From: Cryptomeria japonica
Taxonomy: Eukaryota > Streptophyta > Pinopsida > Cupressales > Cupressaceae
NCBI RefSeq assembly: GCF_030272615.1
Contig: NC_081406.1
Coordinates: 138,905,361 to 138,969,360, forward strand
Length of the DNA: 64,000 bases
Direction: 5' to 3'
Shown: piece by piece, positions 12,001 through 23,554 of the stretch
Position numbering within the stretch: position 1 is the stretch's first letter
Layout of the letters: the number at the start of each line of letters is the position of its first letter
The notes under the pieces: generated by a model
What the model saw: the letters and a program-made list of their open reading frames with translations, nothing else
The model's database searches: none
What the model was told of the DNA's origin: nothing
Made by a program: the position numbers and the translations under genes

Positions 12001-12720
12001 CCCCTTTGGAAGTTCCTCAAGATCTCTCTCTGGTTGTGGAAGAATTGTATGTTTCTCATTGGGAGAAGGTTAAGAAGTATATCCCATCACTACAGCTCGT
12101 GCTGAGGATCCTAGGTGAAGCACATCTCTTTGTGCTAGAGCAGAGATTCTTATTGATAAAATTACACTTTTCATTGGTCCTAAGATCCTCATGGCCCAAA
12201 GTTTGATTCATTTGTTATATGTTGCTTCAGATGAAGAGTTGGTAGCAAAAGGAGTTGAAGATCACAAACAATTGATTAGGAAGGCCAATATTTTCATTAA
12301 TCATCACAAGGTAGATATGCAAGCATCAACAACACTTGATTCCTTGAGGACATCAATTCCAAATATCAAGCAGCATGTGGAGAAGTTTGTGTTCCATGGC
12401 CGGCCTTCGCCTTTTTCCAACAGATGGCTCCGTTTTAGGGATTGAGCAAGTTATGAGCCAAATTGAGTAGTTGCAGTAAGATCAAACTTTCCTACAATGA
12501 TTTAGTAGTCCTATCTTAGCAGAGGAAATTGAGAAGCTCCTGCATCTCCTGGCCCAACTCTATGTGCTCTTGAAGATGGTCCATGATGAAATAGAAAACT
12601 TGCCATTCGATGAAGTGATCTATTTGGACTAGAACTGCCAAATCCTAGAAACTTAGGTATTACTCTCTAAAGATGATTGGCTTCCACTACAACAGGTCTT
12701 TGATTTGATTTTTCTAATTC
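9047..12720 (+). pseudogene. Decayed gene for a large coiled-coil protein, unknown
   Basis: I do not recognise this protein. Plus-strand pieces suggest an N-terminal globular part (9181-9411, with the HFDFSSLIAREMVRQLAKFE stretch, and 9670-10035), an acidic linker (10202-10480), a serine/proline/threonine-rich low-complexity middle (10480-11030), and a long coiled coil (11177-11488 and on to about 12440) rich in E, K, Q and L. Frame and stop breaks are frequent. The architecture (globular head, Pro/Ser linker, coiled coil) resembles the extra ORFs carried by plant LTR elements, including those related to plant-mobile-domain proteins. That is inference. No LTR, PBS or PPT is tied to it here. 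Confidence 0.4.
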
Positions 12721-13860
12721 AAGCATAAAGTCTGGTCTCTGAACCAACAATTTTGGGTCCTAGCATTCCGCAGACAGAATTCCCCATTGAGTTGCCAAGA
12801 AATGCTAATATTCTTTCAAATTTGTTCGTGAGAGACATTTTGGTTAAGTGTTGGCACCTTCCTTTGTTTTTTGGCCTACTCTCCCATTCATTCACATGTG
12901 TACCATGTGGTGTCACGACGCTGCTCGAAGTGGCTCGCTTTTCTTGCCTTGTGTTGAGAGAACATGGAGCTTCTGCATGGCGCAAGTTTTTTTGCTTGGC
13001 ATACATTTTTCGGCCCCACCATCTTCCGTGTGCTGGCAGTGACACTTTACGTCTCCCCGCTACATGTTCTGGTTCCCTTTTTTTAGTTCAACTTTGGGTC
13101 TCCTCCAATTTTCCGTGTCTCCACTTTGGTGATTCATGAACCAATATGTTGTTGACGTCACAATTTTCTTGTTTTTACAGGTTCAGAGGTCGCCATGATG
13201 CAGTTAGAATAACAACATCAAAGGTCATTTTTTCATTTTTTCTATTGCATGCATTTCTGTGGATGCCATGCAGGGAGATTCCTGACAGGGAGCAATTGCT
13301 GAGATTTTATGTGCTTTCCTGTTGTTTGTTAAGGGCCGAAGGCTATTTATAGGCCTTCTTTTTGTTGTTTTAGGAAATAAGACTTTTGAGAAAATTTATT
13401 AGACTTTAGTTCTGTGAAACAAGCCTTTATGTTAATTATATTTCATGGATGATAAACATATCAGATTGTGCCTATGGCCTTCATGGTTATTTTTTATTTG
13501 AAGCTTAATAGATGAACTTCTGTGCTATGTTCTAATTCAGTGACTTCTATGATATATGTTGTGAGACTCTATGGATTAAACTATGTAATTTAACTTGTTA
13601 TCTATTAGATGAATGGTGTATGTCATATTATGTTGAATGAACCTTGTTTGATTATCTTTTCAAATTGTTTTGGGCATGTAGATTTTTGAACGAGCCTTAA
13701 AACTGCAAATAATTGAGTTTTATGTGCTGCAAATATTCTTAAAATATTCTAGCATATCGCCTAATTAGTGTAACTTTTAAGTTTTCTTCTTCCCCTTTTC
13801 TTCCCCAATTGTATGAAGAGTCAACTTCTCAAACCTGAAGGTTTTTCAATGAATCTCATA
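12721..13860. other. No supported gene; possible LTR-like DNA with TATA motif
   Basis: Pyrimidine-rich open stretches (12753-13139 and 13146-13352) show no domain. GGCTATTTATAGGCC at 13341-13355 is a TATA-box-like palindrome and TTTTTACAG at 13173-13181 could be a splice acceptor. These may belong to an LTR or leader, but no boundary could be fixed. Confidence 0.25.
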
Positions 13861-14820
13861 CAAAGGTCCCCCATCATTGAATTTCCCATAAGGTTGTTAG
13901 CGTTTAATGCAAAATTAGTAGTCAACAGGGCAAATAAAGCCAACTTTTAGGAGTTTCTCTATTTCGGCCTTGACTAATAAAGCCACCTTAGGATTCATCT
14001 TTCGAATATTTTTCTTCACCACCTTAGCATTAGGACTAAGCACAATGTTGTGTACCACAATGGACATATCAATGCCAGGAATCTCTTCATAGACCAAGCA
14101 AAGATGTCAGGAAATTGTTGTAGCAAGTTGGAATGCTTCTTTGAACTCCTCGGGGGATAAGCACTTCCCCACTTTTATGACCTTGTCGGGAGTCTTATCG
14201 CTCATGATGACATCAGTAGTTTCTCCACTATGGAGTGTACTATAGTCTTCTGGATGAGGGATAAATATTTATTCTTTGTTGTGAGATAGAGGTGCCCCCT
14301 GTGAAACAGATTCCCCAAAGTATGCTTGGGTATTCAAGCAATATGGGAATCAACGTTTATGATATAAGAGGGCAGCCCATCATATGCGCCCAAAAATTAT
14401 TTCAAAGATTATTCTAAAGGGAAAAGATCCAAGGGAATTTCATTAGGTGATACACTAGTGTCAATGAGTTCTAGATGAACAAGCTTTAAAGGAAGGGGAC
14501 CGACCGAAATCATGTTAACGGTTAACCATGGCTTCGCCTTTCAAACCTGTATGATGATATCCTAGTCTAGTGTTGTGGTGATGAGGTTTGGCCTCCAAAG
14601 GAATTTAAATACCTCATTCATTAGGTCCACAACCCTTTCCATCATATTTGTTGGTGCCCAAAGCCACAGATTGGAAAACCAAAAGACTTGCCAAATCCTC
14701 AAGTAATCCAATCAACCTTGGCCAACGAATAGGGATGGTTGAAGACCAAATCCCTCTGCACTTTAGGCTCCACTGAACCTAGGTGGGTATGCCTCTTCCT
14801 CTCAAGCACAAAAGAGGTTA
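13860..14820 (-). pseudogene. Ty3/Gypsy fragment around the protease-RT junction
   Basis: On the minus strand 14097-13915 encodes PGIDMSIVVHNIVLSP followed by KMNPKVALLVKAEIEKLL and VGFICPVDY, the conserved lead-in to the reverse transcriptase domain of Ty3 elements. Upstream (14100-14800) holds stop-interrupted sequence with pieces such as QQFPDIFAWS. The RT catalytic part is absent. No LTR could be assigned. Confidence 0.7.
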
Positions 14821-16820
14821 TTTATAGTGGATTTAAACCTTTTAGCAAGTTTACATAACTGGAAAATTATTGTTCTACAACTATGCTTTATTATGTGCTT
14901 TAAATGAATGCTTTGAAAAGAAATGATTGTGAATGTATTTTGAAAAGTAAAATGCTTTCAGGACTTAAAGGAAAAAATGCACAGATAAGTTCATATAGGA
15001 TTTGGAAGAATGTTTTTCTATCAAGGACCTTATGCATAATAATTCAAGATCTCAGATGACGAATAACAAACCAGTGCCTCTATCCAAGGATACACATGAT
15101 ACTTTGTGGATAAGCAATTTGATCAACTCAAGAGACAATGTTTAACTATCACCGTGAAGGTTTCAGTATATGTTACATAAACAATGAAAAACCAATTTCA
15201 CATTTAGTGCAACAGCATGTGATGGCACATCACAGTAAATCAAATAGTAGAATTATCAAGAGGAAAAAATAAACTCATCAACACAAAAGTATATGAAATA
15301 GAAACAACGAACCTTGTATATTGATCTCTGGAAAATAAATGCATACAAAGCTACACTTGAAGATACTCCATTATAATTTGTTTGCACAAAAAATGCTTCC
15401 TCTTCCCATAGACTTCTTTGATACATATTACCTATAACCCTTATAGGCAGTGATAGATTATCCCCCCATTTACAATTAAAATTGACTCCTTATAAATATG
15501 TGAGCCAATCCATACAAATGAAAGGACACACCCTTCCATTTACAGAAAGAAGCTACAGATAGTTTGCTTCCCAAAGGACACACCCTTTGGTTTAATAAAT
15601 GATTACAAATAAGAACCCTAAAATACATACTAAATAAAAACTTTAATAATGCTCTTCTCAATCTCCGCTTTGATAACACTTCTTTAATATTTCCTGCACA
15701 TAAGATGACATTAATCAAACCCCTTGATTAAATATATTTCATTCAATTAGGTTTTAATTTGAAAAGTCCACAATACTTATATAAACACTTGTTCCAAATA
15801 ATTCAATAAAACCAAAGCATTTATATTTTAAGAAAATATTTATCAAACATAACATCCATTATATAAAATAACACTTTACCCTAATATAAATATTCAGATA
15901 ACTCATTTAGGGTAAAAAGCATATACAAGCTTCATCTTGTGTTCCAATAAGAACATAAGGTAGTGATATTTGTAAAAATATACTTCCCTTTGAAAATAAC
16001 ATCCACAGAGAAGACTTCCAATCAAATTATAAGAATACTTATTCACCTTTTAGGGCACTTGAATTAGGTTGGAAATATTTAATCACATGAACATACCCTT
16101 GCAAATACCAATCAAATCATTAAGTACATGATATAAATAATATATCCTAATAAATATATTCGATTTATAAACTTAGGGCAAATAAAATGCATATGGAAGG
16201 ATCACTTAAATAAATAAATGCTTTTCATCATTTTACTTATGGTAAAAATACATTTTCTCCAAAATAATAATAATCATGCTTTGATCTTGCATAAAATCAA
16301 CCCTAATATATACATGTTCCATTTTATTCACTTAGGGTGAAAAATATAAATAATCAAATGATAATATCAAAATGCTAAAATTTATTAGGTCATCAAATTA
16401 AAGAATTAACCACGGTAAAAGAACTTATAAAATATAACTTCCTTTGTGATAAAATATATCCCTTTATAACATCTCAAAAGGTAATTTTAAAGGATAATAT
16501 CAAAAAATATTATTATCGTATCAAATGTTGTAAACAAGATTTCTTTTACCAAGGTGCTCTTGAAAATCATCAAATTATAATATCAAAACATTAAATTAAA
16601 TTTCTTGAGTAAGGGATACTTCTTGTTAATATGCACCCAAGAAATATAACTTTTGCCTGTAGTATCCTGCACAAAACATAAGAAAATCAAATAGCTTGAT
16701 AGGTCATATGTTCCTATTTCATAGAGATATATTTAATAAAATCATTGATAATATTTTCCCCCTAAAGAGACATATGATCTTTGCACACAATTAGGGTAAA
16801 ATGTTTCTAATAAATATGAT
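14821..16820. other. AT-rich non-coding stretch
   Basis: No supported gene. It has several copies of a short imperfect unit with CCCTAA at one end and TTAGGG at the other (15879-15917, 16145-16180, 16301-16340). Minus-strand acceptor-like sites (TGTGCAG before 15703 and 16668) and its position beside a WD40 exon on the same strand would fit intron sequence of a decayed host gene; this is not proven. Confidence 0.35.
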
Positions 16821-16909
16821 ATTAACACAAAACTCCAAAAGTAAATGGAAACTTCTTGAGTAAACATTCAAATAAGGATATTAAAGATGCAACAACACGT
16901 ATAGAAGAC

Positions 16910-17274
16910 CTGTCAATAGAGATGCAACAAATTTTTGACTTGTGAACTTTGAGTACCTCGAGTTTTTGAAACCCAGTAGAAAAGTCCCAGGAAGCTCCTT
17001 GATGACTTGAACCCTTGTTCAAGTGGTTGTTAAATTTCTGATGCTCAAGGACAATCTTGTAGATTTGAACCATTCCAAGTTGATCACCAATAACAAGCAA
17101 ACAGGAGACAGGGCAAAAATCCATAGCTGTAACTGCACAACTTTTTACAGTAGCTTCGACATCACTTTGACTTTTTATGGAAAGTAGTAAAAATATGAGA
17201 GGAGATGATGCATCCCACACATAATGCATATGGAATACCGGTAGCTTTGAGTTCAAGAGAAGTAGCAACTCCAA
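16910..17274 (-). pseudogene. WD40 exon remnant, tomosyn/Lgl-like (syntaxin-binding)
   Basis: The minus strand encodes YVWDASSPLIFLLL followed by CAVTAMDFCPVSCLLVIGDQ, GMVQIYK and KVHKSKICCISID. The spacing of W-D, the small-residue run and the G-D-x-x-G-x-V-x-I-Y pattern fit consecutive WD40 blades. The order of motifs recalls plant tomosyn/Lgl family proteins, which bind SNAREs during exocytosis (family knowledge; the match is from memory). A splice donor CAG/GTCTTC at 16910/16909 could end the exon. No further exons were found and Copia-3 starts 36 bases upstream, so this is a fragment or one exon of a disrupted gene. Confidence 0.5.
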
Positions 17275-17309
17275 TTCTCTTTCACCAAGTCAGTATCTCT
17301 TGTTGAACC

Positions 17310-17746
17310 TGTTGATAACTGATGCTACTCTAGCATGCAGCTCCATGCAACTCAAACTATTTTTTAGACTCCACCACGGTACACCACCAACATGCAGCTA
17401 GACTATTCTTAGATTAGAGCTTTCTTTAGAACTGTTGGTTTCTTTTTTCACCTAATATTGCATGCTATGCATGCTCTCTATTTTTAGTGTATGTTTTATT
17501 TTTAGAGACCTTGCTTTTGCAAGCAGATAATAATCTATAAATATGTAAGCTTTGTATTCTTTTAATTATGTTGCAATAAAAGAAATTGGTGTGTGCAATT
17601 CCAAAAAACAAGGCACTTTGTTTTTTATTCTGAATTGTGATTCCTTTTTGCAATTTATTCTTTTGCTGTTATTGTTTGCTCTCTCTATTATTATTTTTTG
17701 TTAATCAGTTGGTTCAAATAGGATAGGCCAGGTTCAAAATTCTACA
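17310..17746 (+). repeat. Copia-3 5' LTR
   Basis: Starts TGTTGATAACTGATGC, ends AAAATTCTACA, 437 bases; followed after AG by the PBS. The same start is seen at 21877. Confidence 0.85.
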
Positions 17747-17748
17747 AG

Positions 17749-17760
17749 TGGTATCAGAGC
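17749..17760 (+). other. Copia-3 primer binding site
   Basis: TGGTATCAGAGC, complementary to the 3' end of initiator tRNA-Met, two bases after the LTR. Confidence 0.9.
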
Positions 17761-17815
17761 AGGTAAAATTGTTTTGGGTTAAATTTTTATTGTTGGAATT
17801 TTGCCAAAGTTAATC

Positions 17816-20800
17816 ATGTCGAATTCTAACCATATACCCATTCTAGAATTTGATGGGAATGATTATGATTATTAGTGCATTAAGATGCTGACCTTTTTTA
17901 TTGGAAAATATTTGTGGGAGATTATTGAATCAGGTTATGAGGAGCCAACTGATTGGAATGCCCTTACGACCAATGAAAGAACAACAAGAAAGGAAGAAAG
18001 GAAAAAGAATGCTCAAGCTTTGTTTCACATTCAGATAGCTCTTGGTAAGAGCTTATTTCCAAGAATATCAGGAGCAACAACTGCCAAAGATACCTAGAAA
18101 ACTCTACAAGAAGCTTACCAGGGTAGTGATCAAGTTAAAGTGGTCAAGCTTTAGACATTGAAGTCATGATTCAAAAATTTGAGGATGCAAGAAGCTGAAA
18201 GTATAAGTGATTATTGTGTTAGAGTCGAAGATGTGGTCAATAAAATCGCTATACTTGGGGAAATTGTAAGCAATGAAGTTTTGATTAAAAAGGTGTTGAG
18301 ATCTTTGACACCCAGATGAAATCATGTACCAATAATCATAGAAGAAAGCAAGGATTTGACAAAACTACAGTTTGATCAACTGATTGGATCCCTGATGTCT
18401 CATGAAGAAATATTGAAAGATTCTTTTGAAGGTGTAGAGAAAGAGTTTTCCTCTAAATTGCTAATCACAAAAAATGAAGATGCAAACAGTAGTAGTGCCA
18501 AAATCAATCAAGGCCAAGGTAAAGGGGAAAGCCAAAATTCTTCAAGAGGTAGAGGAAGAGGTGGCTCAAGAGGAAGTGGTGGTTTCAGAGGAAGAGGTAG
18601 AGGCATATTTGATAAGAGAAATGTTCAATGTTACCATTGTAACAGGTATGGCCACTTTGAAAGAGAATGCAGAGTGAAAGAAGGTAAAAGTGCTAACTAT
18701 GCTCAAGAAAGTAGTGAGAATCCTCCTGGTCACTTATTTTTATCTTATGCAAAAGGTGAAAATACTAGTAAAGATGTTTGGTACCTAAATTCTGGATGCT
18801 CTAACCATATGACAAGGAATGAGAAGTTGTTCTCAACAAAGGATGAAAGTTTCAAATCCAAGATCGAGATTGGTGATGATAAATCATTGGAGGTTGCTGC
18901 CAAAGGAGCTATGGAGGTCCAAACAAAAGAAGGTATAAAGAGTATTCATGATATTTATTATACTCCACAATTGAAGCACAATTTGTTAAGTGTTGGGCAG
19001 CTATGTGAGAAAAATTATAAAGTAATCTTTGAGAATATGACATGTACTATCTATGATAAGAATAAGGGTAATAGGGTGATCATTGTTGCTCCTATGACAA
19101 GAAATAAGATGTTCCCCTTGAGGTTTGGTGAACATAACAATAGTTTGGCAAATATGGCTTATGAGGTTTCAAGTTGGTTATGGCATCTCAGGTATGGGCA
19201 TTTAAATTTTCATAGTTTGAAGTTTCTAACCTCACATGCATTAGTTTTTGGTTTGCCCAAGGTTGAGGAGCACAAGGAGGTTTGTGAAGGTTGTGTTAAA
19301 GGAAAGAATGCAAGAGAAAAGTTTCCAAAGGGCAATGCATGGAGGGCTCATCACCCACTTTAGCTTGTTCATTTAGATATATGTGGTCCTATGTAGACTA
19401 AGAGTTTGGGTAAGTCATCACATTTCATCACTTTTATTGATGATTACTCACAAAATTGTTGGGTATATTTTTTAAAGGACAAAGATGAAGCCCTAAATAC
19501 ATTCAAGAAGTTTAAAGCCCTTGTGGAAAATGAGAAAGCATGCAAGATCAAGTGTTTAAGGACTGATCATGGAGGAGAATTTTTCTCAGAGGCTTTCCAA
19601 AGTTATTGTGATTTTAATGGCATCAAGAGGCAACTTACTATTGCATATACACCTCAATAGAATGGAGTAGCTGAAAGGAAGAATCATACTATGGTTGAAA
19701 TGGCAAGGTGTATGTTACAAACCAAGGGATTGATAAATTCTTATTGGGGAGATGCAGTTGCTACAATAGTGTACATCCTCAACCGTAGCCCCACTACTGC
19801 ACTAGAAAAGATGACTCCTTATGAAGCTTGGTATGACAAAAGGTCTAATGTTAATCATTTCAAAGTTTTTAGTTGTTTGACTTATGTGCATGTACCTGAT
19901 CAGAATAGACAGAAGTTAGATGCAAAGAGTGAGTCATGTATTTTTATTGGGTATAGTGAGAAAAGCAAGGCTTATAGATTGTATAATCCCCTCACTAACA
20001 AGCTTATTGTCTCAATAGATGTGATTTTTTATGAAGGGGGAGTTTATGGTCATCAAAAAGGCCATGTTGAGAAGCTAAAATCTGTTTCGAATGATGATAT
20101 AATTGCTGATATTGATCATGAGCAACCAACTAATGTCTCTGTATATAGTGGTTTAACTCCACCAAGCAACCCTTCATCAAGTTCTTTAGTATCAAGTTCA
20201 AGTCCAGCTTCTTCTCCAAGTTCTACAAGGAAGGTAAGGAGATTGAGTGATATCTACCAGAGGAGTGGAAATCAAGTACATGAAGAAAACCCAATAGGCG
20301 AGACAGTGAATTTTGCTTTATTAGCCAAGGCTGATTTTGAACAATCATGTTTTGAAGATGCATGTATTAATGAGGTTTGGGTGAAAGCCATGGAAGAAGA
20401 GATGGATTCCATTCATAGGAATGACACTTGGCAGTTAACAAAACCTCCACATGACAAAAAAAGGATTGGCACAAAATGGGTCTACAAGACCAAGTTTAAT
20501 AGTGATGGGAGTGTTGAAATACACAAGGCAAGATTAGTTGCTAAAGGGTTCACACAAAAGTATGGAATTGATTATGAAGAGACATTTGCACCAGTAGCAA
20601 GACAAGAGACCATAAGAATCTTGATTTCATTAGTAGCTCAGAAGAAGTGGAGCATACATCATATGGACGTGAAAAGTGCCTTCTTGAATGGGTACTTAGA
20701 AGAGGAAGTATATGTGGAGTAGCCACAAGGTTTTGAAGTGGAAGGAAAAGAGCATCAAGTGTATAGGTTGAAGAAGGCTTTGTATAGCCTCAAGCAAGCA

Positions 20801-21838
20801 CCAAGAGCGTGGTATGCCAGGATTGATGGATACTTTCAGGAGAATGGCTTCCAGAGAAGTAAGAGTGATCCTACCCTTTACTACAAACAAGAAGGTACTG
20901 ATATTCTCATCATAAGTTTGTATGTTGATGATGTTTTATCTATGGGTAGTAGTTCTAAGATGACATATGAATTCTAAGCTGCTATGATGAAAGAATTTGA
21001 GATGAAAGATCTTGGTCTGATGAAATATTTTCTAGGAATGGAGGTTTATCCAAGTAAGGATGATATTTTTATTTGTCAAACAAAGTATGCACATGATATG
21101 CTGAAGAAATTTAGTATGACTGATTGCAACCCTGCCTCCACTCTAAGTGCTCATGGAGTTTTTCTATGTAAAGATGATGGTGCCGATTTAGTTGATGAGA
21201 CAACTTACAGAAGTATTGTGGGGAGCTTGATGTTTCTAATCGACACGAGGCCTGATATTGCCTATTCAGTTTCACTTGTTTCAAGGTATATGACAAATCC
21301 ATCTGAAATGCATATGAAGGAAGCCAAGAGGATTTTGATGTATGTGAAAGGGAATTTAAGTTTTGGTATTCATTACTACTCTTCTGAAAAGTTCAATCTT
21401 GTAGGCATTAGTGATTCGGATTGGGGAGGTAGTATGGATGATCCTAAATCTACATCTGGAAATTGTTTTTCTTTCGGTTCTGGTTTAATTACCTGGAGCT
21501 CAAAAAAGAAAAGTATTGTTGCCCTCTCATCTATAGAAGCAGAGTATGTTGTAATTACCTCAGTAGATACACAATCTCTTTGGCTCAGAAAAGTTTTGGA
21601 AGAAATTGGAGAAAAACAAATTCAGCCTACAGTAATTTATTGTGACAATGTGAGTGCATTCAAGTTAGCTAAGAATCTGGTTCATCATAGCAGAACAAAA
21701 CATTTTGATATGAATTATCACTTCATATGAGATTTGGTGCAGAAGAAGGATGTTGAATTAAAGTACATCAACACCCAAGATCAGCTAGCCGATATATTCA
21801 CCAAAGCGGTTGCAAAATATTAGTTTATAACACTATGA
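17816..21838 (+). pseudogene. Copia-3 Gag-Pol polyprotein, one frame with stops only
   Basis: From ATG 17816 every recognisable domain lies in a single frame of about 1,340 codons, normal for the family. Order: Gag; zinc knuckle CYHCNRYGHFEREC (residue ~272); protease WYLNSGCSNHMT (~322); GAG-pre-integrase H..H..C..C; integrase with D ~521, D ~584 and E ~620 (normal 35-residue spacing); RT with YVDD (~1036); RNase H with SDSDWGG, SIEAEY, YCDN and TKHFD. Thirteen in-frame stops: 17873, 18095, 18152, 18167, 18317, 19361, 19394, 19658, 20720, 20975, 21728, 21821, 21836. Most fall where a Gln, Trp or Arg is expected. The protease catalytic Asp is Asn (NSG at 18788). No frameshift was found. Confidence 0.92.
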
Positions 21839-21864
21839 GATAAGATTGTGAGCCCTCTTAGCAT

Positions 21865-21876
21865 CAAGGGGGAGTA
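21865..21876 (+). other. Copia-3 polypurine tract
   Basis: CAAGGGGGAGTA sits directly before the 3' LTR at 21877. Confidence 0.8.
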
Positions 21877-22356
21877 TGTTGATAACTGATGCTGCTCTAG
21901 CATGCGGCTCCATGCAGCTCCATGCAACTCAAACTATTTTTTAGACTCCACCAACATGCAGCTAGATTAACTTAGTTAATAGTTTTTTAATTTCTCATGC
22001 AAATAAAGCATTCTATGCATGTAGTTAGACTATTATTAGATTGGAGCTTTCTTTAGAACTATTGGTTTCTTTTTTCACCAAATATTACATGCTATGCATG
22101 CTCTCTATTTTTAGTGTATGTTTTATTTTTAGAGACCTGCTTTTACAAGCATATAATAATCTATAAATATGTAAGCTTTGTATTCTTTTAATTATGCTGC
22201 AATAAAAGAAATTGGTGTGTGCAATTCGAAAAAACAGGGCACTTTGTTTTTTATTCTGAATTGTGATTTCTTTTTGCAATTTATTCTTTTGTTGTTATTG
22301 TTTGCTCTCTCTATTATTATTTTTTGTTAATCAGCCGATTCAGAGAGGATAGGCCT
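21877..22356 (+). repeat. Copia-3 3' LTR (3' end truncated)
   Basis: Matches the 5' LTR from TGTTGATAACTGATGC to GGATAGGCC and then breaks into unrelated sequence instead of reaching TTCTACA. Confidence 0.8.
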
Positions 22357-22359
22357 GTA

Positions 22360-22579
22360 GTTTTTACTCAAAATCATTTTTCTTTTGATCATGTTTATGC
22401 TTCGTCAATAAATGGTTTTCTTTAACTATAGAAATTTCTTTTGAAATTGCTTCAAACTATGCAAGAGAATAAAAAATTTAATTTCTCTTGTGGCTTATTT
22501 TGGCGTAATTTCATTGCCGACTAACCAGGCATCCAATTACCACGAAACTTGGCCAAACATTATGATAATTTAAATAAAA
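22360..22579. repeat. 220-bp direct repeat, left copy (partner 47818-48038)
   Basis: GTTTTTACTCAAAATC to TAAATAAAA matches 47818-48038 with only a few differences. The two copies bracket Copia-4 and lie immediately outside its LTRs. It is far too long to be a target-site duplication. No coding content. Confidence 0.9.
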
Positions 22580-22583
22580 TGGA

Positions 22584-23353
22584 GTGAGAGGGGGGGGGTG
22601 AATTAGTATCTAACCGGTATATAGAATTTCTTAACTTAAAACATGCAGAACATATTATAACAGTGTACCGGTATGCAAGAAATAATGCAATAAACAGAAT
22701 CAAGAAGATCCACATGAAAAGAACACCATAACACAAGGATTTAATGAGGAAACCCGGTGTGGGAAAAACCTCAGTGGGATTTGTGACCCACAATATGCAC
22801 TCACTGGCCAATAAGAGAATATTACTTACAATAGGGGCCTGCACATGCAGGAAGGCCAACTGCCTAGAGCTCACTACTCAATGGGAAGTCTCACTGACTT
22901 ACAATGAGGATTATACAAATCCAATATCTTGTACTGCTTTACAATAGCATCTATAATGCCTGATCCAGTACTGGTTGCTGCTCTGCTACTTACATAAACC
23001 CCTTAACCTATATTTCGCATAACAGGTCTGCCTAATATTTTTCCTTAATCTTACATCTCCTTCATTCCAAAATGTCTACAATGATCTCTTTTATATATAA
23101 GAGTCATTTTATACTATGCCAAGTCAGCTTACAAAATAATAAACAAAATATAATATAACAAAATCCTGTCGGCCTCTGTCCCGATATACTTCTTTTCTTT
23201 GTGCTGGTGCTAGTGTCCTGAGTGCCGGTGTAGAGTGTGATCTGCTGATGCCGGTGTAATGCCTTTTTCGGTGCCATAGGATTGCAAGGTTTCCATCAAT
23301 GACAAAACCTTCAATCACATACAATGTCTCATTGGAGTGTGTATATGCCAACA
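22584..23353 (-). repeat. Copia-4 3' LTR
   Basis: Closely similar to 47039-47817 apart from the truncated left end and a short extra stretch near 23024. A TATA-like TATATATAAAAG lies on the minus strand at 23089-23100. Both copies hold a G-run block (GAGGGGGGGTGAAT) and the GGAAGGCCAACTGCCTAGAGC block. Confidence 0.9.
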
Positions 23354-23365
23354 ATCTCCCCCTTT
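23354..23365 (-). other. Copia-4 polypurine tract
   Basis: Minus strand reads AAAGGGGGAGAT directly before the LTR start TGTTGGCAT. Two similar tracts occur upstream, near 23450 and 23500. Confidence 0.8.
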
Positions 23366-23554
23366 GGCATTGATGGCAACACTCATGAGAAATTTAAAAA
23401 ATGTATCCAAAAATGTGAAGTAAAAAAAATGTTACCAAGAATGTGTGAGCTCCCCCTGAACATATGATTCCCATGATATTGAATTTTCTCATCCACTACT
23501 CCCCCTTTGGGATCAATGACAAAGGTTGTCAAGATGTCAGTAGAGTTTGTAGTT

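Larger units (their letters stand above)
17310..22356 (+). mobile_element. Copia-3: near full-length Ty1/Copia element
   Basis: 5' LTR 17310-17746, PBS 17749-17760, one polyprotein frame 17816-21838, polypurine tract 21865-21876, 3' LTR from 21877. The 3' LTR loses similarity to the 5' copy at about 22356, so its last 25-30 bases and the right target duplication are gone (GAACC is the candidate left copy, 17305-17309). The two LTRs differ by several indels, including about 90 extra bases in the 3' copy (21930-22020), so this is not a recent insertion. Confidence 0.9.

Noticed and set aside
12753-13139. 128-codon plus frame resembling a membrane protein
   Set aside because: Pyrimidine-rich stretch with no domain, overlapping frames on both strands, and no conserved neighbour.
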